A stretch of 64,000 bases of DNA from positions 34,755,102-34,819,101 of the forward strand of contig NC_134850.1 of the NCBI RefSeq assembly GCF_965363235.1, written 5' to 3'. Below are positions 1 through 21,497 of the stretch, piece after piece. Positions within the stretch are counted from its first letter, which is position 1, and each line of letters begins with the position of its first letter. The translations under genes and the position numbers were made by a program. Origin of the DNA: Mytilus galloprovincialis (taxonomy: Eukaryota > Mollusca > Bivalvia > Mytilida > Mytilidae). The notes under the pieces are model-generated. The model saw nothing but the letters and a program-made list of their open reading frames with translations, made no database searches and had not been told where the DNA came from.

Positions 1-113
1 TCGCCAACCCAGGAGTTTATTATAGAAGTGGGAGTTCGTTTGTTTATGTGGAATGAATGACCTGAGTACACATCCACGTCACGTCATAATAAGTACTGTA
101 GATTAAATCCTAT

Positions 114-116
114 TGG

Positions 117-147
<31 letters not shown>
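114..147. repeat. (GATT)n microsatellite
   Basis: About eight uninterrupted GATT units. A shorter run of the same motif occurs near 62382. Confidence 0.9.
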
Positions 148-273
148 CACTGACAATCCTTGCCAATTACGATTGGAGTCGAATGCGTCTGGGACGTGCT
201 TGGTACGAACTCATGATTTCAGTGTTGACATGCTTAGCCTAGTAACACAATCTTTGGACTACTAACACCACTA

Positions 274-360
274 ATGTTTAAGGCAAAACATGGCTTAGCT
301 CCAGAATATATGTCCAGTCTTATTGTATCAGCTTCTGCAAACCAAAAATATAACACTTAG
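274..360 (+). pseudogene. LINE reverse transcriptase C-terminal remnant
   Basis: A short frame reads FKAKHGLAPEYMSSLI, resembling the 'YKALHGLAPEYL' signature near the end of many non-LTR retrotransposon RT proteins. No other RT motif is visible nearby, so this is at best a small fossil. The call rests on one motif. Confidence 0.35.
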
Positions 361-1740
361 AGGTGGTTTTTATGTAAAACGCGATCGATCTGAGCGCAGG
401 TGTTTGTTATATTTAGATAAGAAAATAAAGGTCAGACCGGTTCTGTTTATGTTGTGGTGTATATGCACTGGATTAAATAAGATCGATCTCGAACGATCTT
501 GCTTGTGCAATGTAAACACGAATTGGTCTTTTGGAGATCGATTCAAATAAAGATCGATTCAATTTCGTTGCCAGTGTAAACGGGGTCTAATATGTCATTA
601 TGGTTAGTCTGTAGTTTTGATTTTCCTTATCCAGATTTTATGAGAGGCAGGCTATAAAAAAGAAGATGTGGTATGATTGCCAATGAGACAACTATCCACA
701 AAAGACCAAAATGAAACAGACATTAACAGATGGACAAAAATAGTCTAGCATGCATCCCGATCGAACTATATTGCAGAATAAAGCTACCTCTTGAAGTAAT
801 TGTTCTTGTTGTGAATATGCAGTGAATATTTGTCACAAGACATAAAGCAAGCAAATATCAACCAATCAATAAATCAACTATGTATCCGTTATAAATCCAT
901 GTTTGCTATATTTATTTAGTACATTGGACATAAAGATATTTGTAATAAAATCAGATATTTGATAATGTCAAATAAACCAACTTCCTTAAAGTAAAAGAGT
1001 CCGTATTATACCAACATTTAATGTAAAATAACTGTATACCGCCATCTTGGATCGTAAAACAGCAGGACATATCCGGTTGCGTTTTTAGCTTAATTCTGAA
1101 AAATGTAAGACAGATAAAAAATGAATGTGTTATACTGTTCTACGATTAAAGAACTATACAGAATCTATTGATTTAATAAGACTATTTAACAAATACCAAT
1201 TATTTGCTTTTGTTTGAATCATTTGTTTTCCTTCAAATTAGCCAGTTAAGTGGAGACAAGTAAACTCAGTAAAATTTTGGAATGTTTTAAAACAAAGTAT
1301 TATGATACCATTCTTCCTTTTTTTTTATTTTCTTCAGTCATATAATAACATTCTCGTCATGCTCATATTTGATTTAAAAATTTCATCTTATAGATTTCTT
1401 CTTTTTCACAAAAATGGGTTTTCATGGATAATCCATACATATTTGGGCAATTTGAACAAATTCTGACTTTAAACATATCACGGTGACATATGTTTTAGTA
1501 CATATTTGAAGAAAAAAACACATGGTTAAATCTCCATTTAGGCAACTTTTAAGAAAATTCTATCTGAGGAAATATATGCCGAAGATCTGCCCTAAATGGA
1601 TGTTATAGTCGAGTTGTGATACTCTAGTATATTAATTGTGGCTTTCGTTGTGAGTTGCTGTCTTATTAGCGTATACAGTACATCTATTTTTTTTTTATTC
1701 TAAAGAAAAACGTGTGTAACCAAAATTAATGTCAGATTAA
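361..1740. other. Non-genic flank of deaminase copy 1
   Basis: No coding exon is supported. The stretch holds iterated GATCGATC words between about 385 and 560 and a truncated retroelement tail at 655-740. The rest is AT-rich with nothing recognisable. Confidence 0.6.
655..740 (+). repeat. Truncated retroelement 3' tail, family A
   Basis: Contains the constant end GAAGATGTGGTATGATTGCC followed by 'aatgagacaac' and about 50 further bases before homology stops. The same constant end recurs at 21498, 26481, 39747 and 58352, and in reverse at 21937 and 38338. It behaves as the 3' end of a Penelope-like element (see 39747-40718). Confidence 0.7.
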
Positions 1741-1747
1741 CCGTGTA

Positions 1748-1827
1748 CGGGTAACGTGACAAACACAATTATACACTTTACAGGTACATCTCATTATATT
1801 TTTGTTGTTGTTGTGACCACGTGTGAG
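1748..1827 (+). promoter_or_regulatory. Conserved 5' flank of deaminase copy 1
   Basis: About 80 bases upstream of the ATG align with the flank of copy 2 (14816-14901): TACGGGT..CGTGAC, ATACACTTTA, and a CACGTG E-box at 1818-1823 just four bases before the ATG. The CACGTG may lie in the 5' UTR rather than the promoter. No TATA box is evident. Confidence 0.45.
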
Positions 1828-10958
<9,131 letters not shown>

Positions 10959-10968
10959 CACGCTTAAT

Positions 10969-11178
10969 TCTGTAAATTCAGAAATTATTGTGTGCACTTA
11001 TAATTATTGCGATTTTGTCATTTTAAACAAAAATGTAATTTTAACTTTTGCGATATTGAGAAAAATCCTGTTTAATTCATATACAGAATGTATAAGTGCG
11101 AGTTTAAATTATTGCGTTTATAACACTGTCTCATTTTTCGCAATAATAAAAACCTCGCAATAATTTCTGAATTTACAG
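10969..11178. mobile_element. TA-targeting MITE in the 3' UTR of deaminase copy 1
   Basis: Inverted ends CTGTAAATTCAGAAATTATT and its complement, with AATTATTGCG or CGCAATAAT words inside. It starts about 11 bases after the stop codon. Copy 2 has the unoccupied site ('acgtttaatagttagc'). Related copies are at 47318, 58838 and 61227, where the ends read TACTGTA..TACAGTA, consistent with a TA target. Confidence 0.8.
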
Positions 11179-11198
11179 TAGCTATCAGAAAGAATTTG

Positions 11199-11204
11199 AA
11201 TAAA
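11199..11204 (+). terminator. Polyadenylation signal AATAAA, deaminase copy 1
   Basis: AATAAAATGATGAATxAATAAT is conserved between the copies (21375 in copy 2). The MITE moves it to about 240 bases after the stop codon here, versus about 30 in copy 2. Confidence 0.5.
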
Positions 11205-11744
11205 ATGATGAATAAATAATATTTTGACTTTGTTTCCAATCGTTTTGATTAAGGAGAGTGGGTTCAAAGCAGATTGAGCGACTGACCTCATTTTCTGTCT
11301 GATAATATAGTTTATGTTTGCCAATCTTTTGTTTCTGTGGTATTGTGGACAGTGTGTTTATCTTTTTCCCCCTTCCTTTTGACATGGTGTTTTGGTGCTT
11401 CTTTATTCTTAAATGTTATTTTCTAATCTTTATTTTTAGGTCGTTTATGGATTCAGGCTATCAGGTTATCTGCCTATAATACATTAAACAGCATGCTTTG
11501 GCATGTTAATTTTTTGTGATATATGTGTACAAGTAGGAATATATTTCGGCCTTTAAACTTGTGTTAAATAACCTGATAAAATGTTTGCGGTCATGTTTGT
11601 TGTGCAATTCTGGCCATAAGGTTTCTCATCTGAATTGTTTTACATTATGTCCTACATGTACATGGCTGGCCCTGGGCCTTTAATAGCTAGCTATGCTGAT
11701 TGAGTTTTTCTCATTGTTTGAAAGTCATTATATAGCAGTGACCT

Positions 11745-11815
11745 ATAGTTGGTAAGATTATTTTCATTTGGTCTCTGATGGGAAGATGTCTCATTGAAAT
11801 GGCACCACATCTTCT
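11745..11815 (-). repeat. Short tail fragment, reverse
   Basis: 'gacctatagttggtaagatt' to 'accacatcttcttatc' is a diverged, internally shortened copy of the dispersed retroelement tail, in reverse orientation. Confidence 0.55.
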
Positions 11816-12193
11816 TATCTAAAATTTTATATCAGTAATAGTATTTGATTCAATGAACATTCCAAAAGAGGCAAACTTCATTTTTTTCTTTATTTTGCAG
11901 TGCAATGTCTAGGTTTCTAATAGAAAAGATGTAATTGTTCTTTTTCATGGTTAGCTGACAAAGGAGTAGGTTCAGTAAGACCCCTTTTTGGCCCCAAAAT
12001 ATAGCAGTTTTACAAAATTGTTAAAATTTAAACCTTTAGTTATTTAATGGACAGTAGAATGCTTCTGCTACATAAATATGGGCTGTTACAATACAATGCA
12101 CATATATCCAGTACTAGCACCATTAAGTCATGCTAAATTACTGAAATCCTTATAATTCTAGCATTTTAGTTAAATTTTAGACGGTTTTCGTGT

Positions 12194-12311
12194 AAAACGA
12201 AAGTGGCCGCATTCGTGTTCATCCTTAATATTGAAATGTAAGTTGTATTTATGATTATACATAACATATATAAAGGTTGAGGATGAACACGGATGCGGCC
12301 ACTTTCGTTTT
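12194..12311. repeat. 32-base inverted repeat with 54-base spacer
   Basis: Arm 12194-12225 (AAAACGAAAGTGGCCGCATT..) pairs with 12280-12311 (..GCGGCCACTTTCGTTTT) with about one mismatch. It is GC-rich against an AT-rich background. No flanking duplication or coding capacity was found. Confidence 0.8.
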
Positions 12312-14235
12312 GTTCGCGCATCGGTGACAATATAATGGAATTACATGCGACTGTCATACAAGTGAGAGGTTTAGTTAGCTATAAAACCAGGTTCAATCCA
12401 CCATTTTCTACATTTGAAAATGCCTGTACCAAGTCAGGAATATGACAGTTCTGGTCCATTCGTTTTTCATGCGTTTTGTTATTTGATTTTGCCATGTCAT
12501 TATAGACTTTCCGAATTGATTTTCCTCTGAGTTCAGTATTTTTGTAATTTTACTTTTGACATATTCCCGATTTTCATTCTTAGTTTTAAAATAACTAAAA
12601 ATATTATTAACAATTGTCAGTTCAAAATACATTTAACAAGTCAGTGCGTTGTTACATGTTATATTCAACTGAATTCACTATATCCGTTATTATTACGTAA
12701 TATATATATTATATAAGTCCTGTGTCCAGGTGGAAATAACGGGCCGTAATAACAATATGTGATTTGTATGTCAGGTGAACGTGACAACGGGTGGTATGTA
12801 TACTAACATGTTTATCGTCTTCCATTATACATGAGGGTGTGGATTGGGTTTTATAGAAGGGAATTATAGACAAAAAATAAAGAAAACAAAAAATAACCAG
12901 ACAAATATATAGAAAAGAAAATGATGAGGTACTAGAATATGTGGAATAAAGAATGATCGGCAAAAAGGTAAAACGAATTATAAAACAAATTGCCTAAAAT
13001 TATAGAATACAGAAATAACGAATCTCCATTCAAACCCTCATGATCTGACATTTAAAGCTTTAGGACAATTATGGACATGCGATACAGTTTTAGACCGACA
13101 GTGATTTTTTTTACAAAATCAATTTGTACATGTGTATATGTGCTAAAAATTATATCTTCATGTGCTAAATTTAAAAGACAAATGGGTTTAAATTATTCGA
13201 CATTTACTTAAAATTTCGGTTTCTCGGACATTTCTGTCCTTTGAGCAGACACCCTTAACAATGTATGTTTCAAAATATAAAAATATGCAGATTTTGGTAG
13301 AGAGATAAGGAATACCTTCGTTACAAAAGTGGGTTCTTACTACATTTGTGTAACAATTCTTTGTTGATAGTTGATTTTTGTTAAAAGAAATTGATATAAG
13401 AAAAAACTGTGTCTTATATTGTTTAATTCATTTTTACTGAGAGCAAAATTTGATTAATTGATTAATTGATTATTCAGTGGTTGTTTGAACGTCCAGTGGC
13501 AAAAATTTCATGCATATTCAGGACGAAAATCGTTTCAGAAGTATATTATGAAGTATTTGGTATTACAAATGTTTAAATTTTCTAATTATTTGGTAAATGT
13601 TATTTTTTTAGGTAGTTCTAATTAATTTGTACGAATCAAATTTTTCTGACAAAATAATATCTTTTGCTCTATATTAACACATACGATTCTGATAACAATG
13701 GATAATATAACAGATATAATGAACTTTGTAACTTACATTAAAAAAAGAGATTATGATTGTTTACTCAGTTGTTAAGTCAGTTCGCTCGTGTCAGTCGGAT
13801 CACTGATTTTCGGCAATATCAAGGAAAAACCGACACGTTCTAAATATTATTCAACTACTCGGGTATTGGTGAAGTTATAACCTAATATGTCCTGTTGATA
13901 AGTATATATGTACAGAACTACAAAAAATTGCAGTGCATGTTAACATAAAAGAATCAAATAATCTCTGCTATGCTTGTAGTGAATACGAAAACAGCTTACA
14001 ATAATTTTTAGATATATACATATATAATCGTTTATAAAATTTATCCGTCAAAGTGAGAGAAAAAATATAACATGAAAATAAAAATACATAGATCATTCAT
14101 TTATTGCAATCAATCATATAAAACATGTAGTTGAAATAATTTCTAGAACCAGTCACTGTCTGTAGATATAATGCGTCGGACATTGTATGTATAAGATTAA
14201 AATTTAGTTTTTTAACTGTATGAAATAAAATTAGT
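12312..14235. other. Intergenic DNA between deaminase copies
   Basis: AT-rich, with no exon, tRNA or element boundary that I can support. It contains a short (GATTAATT)n-like run near 13452-13472. Confidence 0.5.
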
Positions 14236-14365
14236 AAGGGTTTCGCGGAACACCATGTCTCGCCTTCGTTTGCCGTAAACTTGAACCCTCAGGCTGAACA
14301 AAATAAAGACACTATATTTTGATTGTTATAAGCTTCTGTCCAAGTTCACAAATATTTTCGGTGCC
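14236..14365 (+). repeat. 5' fragment of a Helitron-like tandem element
   Basis: Matches the start of the element at 34603 (AGGGTTTCGCGGAACACC, GTCTCGCCTTCGTTTGC, AAGCTTCTGTCCAAGTT), then homology stops inside the first internal unit. Confidence 0.55.
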
Positions 14366-14559
14366 TATAAAATAGTCGACTTTAATTAAGTTATTTGAAT
14401 CTGAGCTGGCAAAGTAGCATATTATCTATTATGCTGGTATCGGCAAAACAGTTACAAGTATTGCCTTTAATTAAAATGCATATCAATTTTAAATACTATT
14501 CTAAATGAAATAGCTTTGAGAATCGTGTAAAAAGTTTTCGTTGTTCATTCGTCAATGAA

Positions 14560-14795
14560 TCATTCAACGTGCGTGTATCATGTGTATCGTGCGTGTATCG
14601 TGTATTTATCATTCATCGTGCATCGTGCGTTTATCGTCCGTTCATCATTCATCATTCCTTTTGCGTTAATCCTCCGTGTAACGCTCATCGCTCATCGTGC
14701 GTGTACCGTGCGTGTATCGTGCATTCACTGTGCATGTATCGTGCATTCACTGTGCATGTATCGTGCATTCACCGTGCGTGTATCGTGCGTGTGGT
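14560..14795. repeat. Degenerate minisatellite upstream of deaminase copy 2
   Basis: Units based on CGTGCATTCACTGTGCATGTAT (22 bases with an 11-base substructure) repeat with variants such as CGTGCGTGTAT and CATTCATCGT. It ends about 105 bases before the copy 2 ATG. No equivalent exists upstream of copy 1. Frames through it encode Cys/His/Ser-rich repeats only because of the repeat. Confidence 0.85.
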
Positions 14796-14815
14796 CAGTT
14801 GGAATTTTAGAAGGT

Positions 14816-14901
14816 CTGTAACTAAATTGTACGGGTGGCGTGACAAAAATGATAATACACTTTAAAGGTATCATTATATGTTTGTTGTGACCACGTGTGA
14901 G
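14816..14901 (+). promoter_or_regulatory. Conserved 5' flank of deaminase copy 2
   Basis: Aligns with 1748-1827: TACGGGTGGCGTGAC, ATACACTTTA, TTTGTTGTGACC and CACGTG at 14892-14897. It marks the left limit of clear homology between the duplicated segments. Confidence 0.45.
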
Positions 14902-17900
14902 ATGAATCTCCAGTCATTAGGTAAGTTTCTCAAGTTCTACATTGTTTTTTTGTTTGACATAAAGCAGAAATATTGGGTAAATCTTAGCATTTTATATTTA
15001 CATGGTCGTGTTTACATCTACAGATTTACTTTGCATGAGCAAAGACAAACCTATGCAAATATAGAATCCGTTTATACCTATAATGTAGGTCGCCAGTGGA
15101 AATGATAATGATGATCAAGGTCGTTATAAGTAATGTTACAGAATTGTATTCTTTGACATGAACAATAAATAGAGATCCTCGAGCCTCCTCATGGGTTTTT
15201 TGGTTGTGTGATTACTGGGCCGTTTTATAGTGATTAATTGATTACCAATCTAAATATTTTATGATTATTTGGATTTTTGTTAATGTAGGACTGTATTATT
15301 GATTATTTGATTATCTTCTTAAGAAAATGATTAATGATTTTGTGATTATGTGATAACTTGGACATCCCCATGAGAGGCCTCAATAGAGGGACAATAGATA
15401 GCATCTACACATCGAATGGATGATTAAACGATAAGAAAAAAACGGAAACAAAATTAAATTCTCGTGTTTATTTATTCAAGATTTTTTTTAAAGTAATCTC
15501 ATATTAAAAAAAAAGTTGAAAGGGAAAATACGGCCATAAATTTGAATTTTTAGCAAATTTATATACAAAATTTCGACCTCATTTTACTCAAAAAATAGTA
15601 CATGAAGGTATATATTTTTTTTTTATTACATATCGTTTTATTTAATCAGGTAAAAAATAGTCTATATGGAATTTTTTTATCAAAATGTAAATACGGGATC
15701 AAAACTGCATCGTATGCCCTTAAATAAATAGACCTTCAATATAATTACAGACCAAACTATTCAGGATCTAATTAAAGCCGCAGTAAAGGCCAAAGACAAT
15801 GCTTACTGTCCTTACAGTGATTTCCATGTTGGTTCGGCTGTTTTAACAGAAGATGGACACATTTTTTCCGGTAAAGATTTGAAATTATCATAGTAGAAAA
15901 ACAAAGGATATGGCTTATCCGTTGACGACCTTGTAGTGCATAGGTATAGGCAGATGTGGTGTGAGTGCCAATGAGACAAGTCTCCATCCAAATAACAATT
16001 TAAAAAAAGTAAACCATTATAGGTCAATGTACGGCCTTCAACACGGAGCCTTGGCTCATACCGAACAACAAGCTATGAAGGGCCCTAAAATTACTAGTGT
16101 AAAACCATTCAAACGGGAAAACCAACGGTCTAATCTATATAAAATTTAAAAAAAAACGAGAAACGAGAATCAAGTATAAATTACGTAAACAAACGACAAC
16201 TACTGTACATCAGATTCCTGACTTAAATTTAGGACAGGTGCAAACATTTGCAGCGGGATTAAACGTTTTAATGGATCCAAACCGTCTCCCTTTTTCTGAA
16301 ACAATAGCATAACATCATAGAAAAACACACGATAAAATATCAATTGGCAGGCAAAACTCAATCAAAAAACGTACATAAATACACTATAATCGAATAAATT
16401 TGATCTGCTGCACAACAAAAAAAATGTTTTGATATTTTACTTAAAATACGAAAGTTGAGAATTGCAAAGTCTTGAACGCGTTAAGTAATGTTTCCTATTT
16501 CTTAATTGTGTGGTTGTTGTTTCTGTCTTCACATGAATAGTAATTAATATCGATGGCAGCTGCTTTTGAGTTTCCTGACGTATTGTTATTTAGAGTTTGA
16601 CATTTGGTTTATACTCCTTAATGAGGTTGCTACTCCTGCAGACGAAGTTGACCTTGGATGTCAGACTTTTCAATATTTAATATATCTAAAGGGCTACCAT
16701 TTGATTTTTATGGCGGGGTTAGTATGAAAGAAAATTAAGACATGATAGGAGTTTTGAGTGAAACAAATTGTAAGAGAACTGAGTGTCTTACTAACTTTTG
16801 CATTTAATCTCAGGCTCAACAAAATGAGGGGAAAAAAACCAATAAAAATATTCCTCTTGTTACTTTCTTTTAATTGTAAGAAGCTTCTGTCCAAGTTTGG
16901 TTACAATCCATGATAGTTTATGAATCTAATGAATGTTTGCAGACTGTATGTAATGTTTAACTAAGTCCATTTATAAGTAAAATACAGATACACGGGTACA
17001 AAATTTTAACAAAATTACCTTCTATATACTAGCTTTTGATCATAAACAAGCTTTTGTCAAAGTATGGTCCAAAATAGTATAAGAAAGTTATTAAATTTTT
17101 AAAAACTTTAACCACAGAGTGAATGTGTTGTTTCCTGGCAACAAATCGAAGTCCACTTCAAAGTAGAATACGTGAAAAATGAATTGATTTTTTTACAAAA
17201 CTATTTTCTGGATACTATCATATGATCATAAAAAAAAAGATTCTGTCCAAGATTGGTACAAATCCAGGATATCTCAGAAAAGTTATTAAAATTATAAAAA
17301 CTTCAGAGTGAATGTGTTGTTTCCTGGCAGAAACTCTAAGTTCATTTAAAAGTAAAATATGGAAAAAATGGATTTTTTTTTTTAAATTTACTTCTGGATA
17401 CCATCTTTTGATCATAAAAAAGCTTCTGTCCAAGTTAAAAACCCAGGATAGCTTAGAAAAGTTATTAAAGTTTTAAAAACTTTAACCACAGAGTGAATGT
17501 AATGTTTCCCGGCAGAAAACTAAGTCCATTTATAAGAAAAATACGGGAAAATGGAATTTTATGTTTACAAAATTTACTTCTGCATACTATCTAATGATCA
17601 TAAACAAGCTTCTGTCAATGTTTGGTAGAAATCAAGCAAAGTGAAAGAAATCATTCAAATTTCAAAAAGTTTAACCTCAAAATGAATATTTGTGAACGAC
17701 GCCGACGGAATGTAGGATCGCTATGTCTCGTTTTTTCGACTAAATTCGGAGGCTCGACAATAAAAATGGCAGGATGAGCAACTTGGCCATAAAAAAAATA
17801 GTCAAATGTTCGGACCCCTTGGTTCATTACCTGCGGGAGTTGGAATCTTAGTTTACTAATAATTTTTAAATGAATCAACGGTATATTTTAGAGCGATACA

Positions 17901-20900
17901 AAATGTAAAATGTATATGATATAAAATATATCAGTGCCGAAATATTGACTCCTGTACGTGTCAAAGCATAGGAGACATGTAGCTCACAAACCGGTGCTAA
18001 TAAAATTGCCGGATGATCTTCAGATTATCTGCAAATAACATAAAACAGCCCTCTAATTCTTAAAAAACTGTCATTAGTTGCCCGGCAATCTTTTTAATAT
18101 ATATGAGAAAATTGACAATGCTTATATAAAGAAGCAATGTACCAAGAATATCAAGATAACTGTCCTTGATATTAAGAGATTTTGGTTCAACTGGACTACA
18201 ACAATAGGAATGGCATTTATTTGAAATTATTGTTTTACTATACTCGAATGATTGTAGGTGCGAATGTAGAAAACGCATCATATGGTTTGAGTATTTGTGC
18301 TGAAAGAGTTGCCATTTGCAAAGCAGTTTCAGAGGGAAAACAAAATATAAAAGCAATAGCAGTAATATGGTAAGATTTCCTACGCATATGGTCACATTTT
18401 GTATAGTATTGGAAGGTATAATTTATTTGCAATATATTGATACTGTGACGAAACATGCGTGATGGCATCATTTTATTCATTTATTGTTTTGGTCTACAGG
18501 CTTAGGACTGAGATTGTAAGAAAATACATTGTATTGTTTAAGACTTTATTTCAAGATCACACTATAATTAGCAAATATTAATATAAAAAAAGAAGATGCC
18601 TTATGCGTGCCAATGAGACAACTCTCTATCCAAGTCACAATTTGTAAGAGTAAACCAACACGGAGCCTTGACTATTAAGGGCCCCAAAATGACTAGTGTA
18701 AAACCATTCAAACGGGTAACCCAACGGTCTAATCTATATTACAAACGAGAAACACGTATGACCAAGTCAACAAACGACAACCTCTGAACATCAGGTTCCT
18801 TACTTTCGACAGATGCAAACAGATGCAGCGGCTTAAAACTTTTAAATAGGTACCAGCCTTCACTCTTACCTGAAACATAGTGCTGCATCACAACATGGAA
18901 AGACACACTGTAAAATATAAATTGGAATGGCTTATTAGCTCAATCAAAAGCCATCGTAACACAAGTGAACATACACTGAACGAATTAATTTGAAGTTACA
19001 TATGAAGCTCATTTTCCCTGATGCCCTAAAACACTTATAATAATTCTAAATTGAAAATATACGTTGTACAAATGTGACATAATTGGATGACAATAAGAGA
19101 TCTGAATTCAATAAGGAGCCAAAAAATCCTGAATCTTGGTTTTTGAAGTAAAACAAACATTCAATGGGCAGTCAATAATATTATTAACCTACCTTTGAGA
19201 ATAAAAAATATTGTGAAATATTCTTTCGAAATTACTTTTTCTTACGAATTATTTCAGCAACAAATGACATTGTTTAAAAGAACATGTGTCATGATATATA
19301 CGATCAAGCATATATATATACACACAGTACAAGTTGTGCTTAGAAATTTAACGCTTGTTATACATGTTTAGAACTTGAAATGTTTAGGATTGTATTTAAG
19401 GTCTAAACACATTTTTTGGTATAAAGAAAATACTACATTTATAATGTATCTTTACATGACTTGAATTTAAACACTTGTAATGTGTTTTAAAATGAAAGTG
19501 TATAGAAATAAAACACCTATTTCTAAGCTAAACACAATCCTAACAGCGTTGTACTGAGGCACATTTAAACATGTAAAAGTGTTTGGGGTCTAAAGTTTAT
19601 ACTGTTTAGACTATAAACACCATATTTGCAGTGTACACACTATCTTTCAATATACGCTGCCAATATTTTTTTGTAAGAATAGATTAACATATGATGATTA
19701 AATGATTATTCGTTTCGTAAATTGTATAAGAGATGTGTATGGCACGCGAGAACCACATAAATGAGATAATCACAATTTATCGGGGATAATGATAGTTTAT
19801 CGGTCGACCATTATAGATGTACGGCGTAAAGTATACTTTACGGTTGTAATTGCATTTACGAAATTATCGTCGACAATCTATCATTATCGATCATAAATGC
19901 ATTAACAGTCGACAATCTATAATGAGGGAACGCGGGAACCACATTATTGGATAATAACAGTTTAACGGGCGACGCCCTGTTTGCGATAGCAATTCATATG
20001 TACCCAATCACAATAGGTTATCGACAATGCTAATTAATTTGTCCAATCATATCCATCGATTCAAATGACAACACGTTGAAGTCAAATTGATCGTCTAGCT
20101 AGATCTCAACAACTGGCAATTAATAGTATTTTAGAATACTGTTTATCTGTAAGAATTGAGACGAAATTAATTACATGCAAGTTTACAGTTATTAATTATT
20201 TTTACGTTTGCAACAGAGATCAACAGACACGAATCCTGGGAATATTAATTATTATACTTATAATAATTTTACAAAGTTAATAAGTTATAACTGGCACTAA
20301 TTTCATGTACATGGCAAGTCGTTGTAGAATAATTTACTTTCTATTTATCAATATTAATGCATCATTTATCATTTTTAATATAACAAAATAGTTTTTTTTA
20401 TATCAAATATTTTATATTAAAAAATCGTGCATTTTCTTTTATATTAACAGAGACACATAATTATATATGTGTTACATTTAATCTGTATAGCACTCCGGAT
20501 TGTGCCTCTTATAAGATATAGCCAAGAATGTTAAAAGTGGCGTTACATTTTACAAATTAAATTTATATCAGTAAGATTGTGAATTCACTCCTTCTTTTCC
20601 TCCCGACATACTGGCCATTGAATTAATTTACATGTCTCATGTTTTCAGTGATGTGAAGAACGACTTTAAAGGATCGTGTGGTGCGTGTCGACAGTTTTTT
20701 GTAGAGGTATGTTTTATTTTTTTGATATATGTATCATGGTGATTCAAACAATGTTGCAATAACAAAAGAACAAATTTTAAATTACACATTGGTGTGACTA
20801 CTGGTCAAATCATAAAGGCAAAATATATTCACCAGGGTGGTATTACCTCTTTTTTAAGCCAGCCTTACGATCTGTTCCAGTTAAATCATATCATTGTCTG

Positions 20901-21344
20901 TGTTGCTTGATTCTAATTTAATCATGTGACTTTTTAACAATGTTCCCCTTTTTTAAAAGGACTCTACAACTCATATGAGTAATATTTGATTTTAAATCAC
21001 TTCAATCTTCAATAAGCCACTGCATGTTAAACACCAATTCATCATCATTGATAATTTTGAAGATTTTTTTTATATGTATAAAATGTCTTTATGTTGCGTT
21101 TTTTTTTTTTTTCTTATATCTTGCATTGATATATTATCCTCTATCTCATTGCAATTTTAGCCTTATACAAGAATCAATTAAGCAGTAAATTTATAATCCC
21201 CTTCGTTCTTTATATTTTTAGTTCAACATGAAGATGGATATATACATGGTAAAACCTGATCTAACAGTGAAGAAAGTAACAGCAGAAGAACTACTTCCTA
21301 TGTCCTTCAATCCAACAGCTCTTCAAGCAGAAAGAATTTCTTAA
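14902..21344 (+). CDS. CDA: Cytidine deaminase, tandem copy 2 (intact)
   Basis: Exons 14902-14920, 15751-15870, 18258-18369, 20649-20706 and 21222-21344 join in phase to 143 aa (human CDA is 146). All introns have GT..AG ends. Zinc ligands are C60, C94 and C97; the catalytic Glu is E62; N49 and E51 in NVENAS match the ribose-binding positions; F31-HVG lies in the N-terminal sheet. The C terminus has the family's [11 protein letters not shown]. The family deaminates cytidine and deoxycytidine in salvage. The start MNLQSL is chosen because the first exon is conserved in copy 1 with a GTAAGT donor, and because the in-intron ATG of copy 1 is ATA here. A polyadenylation signal follows 31 bases after the stop. 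This is probably the functional copy. Confidence 0.95.
15181..15381. mobile_element. Word-iterated inverted-repeat element (TGATTATTTGATTA)
   Basis: Inverted ends GAGCCTCCTCATGGG (15181-15195) and CCCCATGAGAGGCCTC (15366-15381) enclose about a dozen GATTA or GATTATTTGATTA words. No coding capacity. It lies in intron 1 of copy 2. Confidence 0.6.
15942..16410 (+). repeat. Retroelement 3' tail, family B (copy 2 only)
   Basis: Long version of the tail: GCAGATGTGGTGTGAGTGCC, 'aaccattataggtcaatgta', 'aaacgggaaaaccaacggtc', then 'aaacgacaactactg' and on to about 16410. Copy 1 has the unoccupied site near 3700 ('acatgcacaac'), so this insertion followed the duplication. Confidence 0.75.
16690..17775 (+). 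mobile_element. Helitron-like element with about 185-bp internal tandem units
   Basis: Five units beginning near 16882, 17049, 17234, 17421 and 17607 share AAGCTTCTGTCCAAGTTTGG, 'aaactttaaccacagagtg' and CTTCTGGATACTATC. The end reads CTCGTTTTTTCGACTAAATT. The same architecture is at 34603-35490. A central tandem array plus a terminal hairpin fits non-autonomous Helitron-like ('pearl'-type) elements of bivalves; that assignment is inference. Confidence 0.6.
18585..18870 (+). repeat. Retroelement 3' tail, family B (shared)
   Basis: Counterpart of 7483-7760 in the same intron of the other gene copy, with small deletions. Confidence 0.7.
19320..19636. mobile_element. Word-iterated MITE (CTAAACACA), deaminase copy 2
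   Basis: Counterpart of 8268-8592. The left end reads TACACACAGTACA and the right end GCAGTGTACA, more decayed than in copy 1, with CTAAACAC words retained. Confidence 0.55.
19740..20045. repeat. Word-iterated block (TTATCGTCGACAAT)
   Basis: The words TTATCGGTCGAC, ATTATCGTCGACAATCTAT and CAGTCGACAATCTATAATG recur in both orientations, with GAACCACAT repeated directly near 19751 and 19946. Terminal inverted repeats are not clear. Present in copy 2 intron 3 only. Confidence 0.5.
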
Positions 21345-21374
21345 CACGTTTAATAGTTAGCAAAAAAGAATGTA

Positions 21375-21380
21375 AATAAA
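21375..21380 (+). terminator. Polyadenylation signal AATAAA, deaminase copy 2
   Basis: The AATAAAATGATGAAT context is conserved with copy 1 (11199), 31 bases after the stop codon. Confidence 0.55.
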
Positions 21381-21497
21381 ATGATGAATTAATAATATTT
21401 TGCCTTTTGTTTCCAATCTTTCTAATAAACATGATAGAGGAGAGCGAATTCACTGCAGATTGAGACACTGGCCTCATTTCTGTCGGATATAATTCAT

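Noticed and set aside
14555..14865. Overlapping Cys/His/Ser-rich frames of 88-98 codons
   Set aside because: They are translations of the minisatellite in two phases; no splice or start context.
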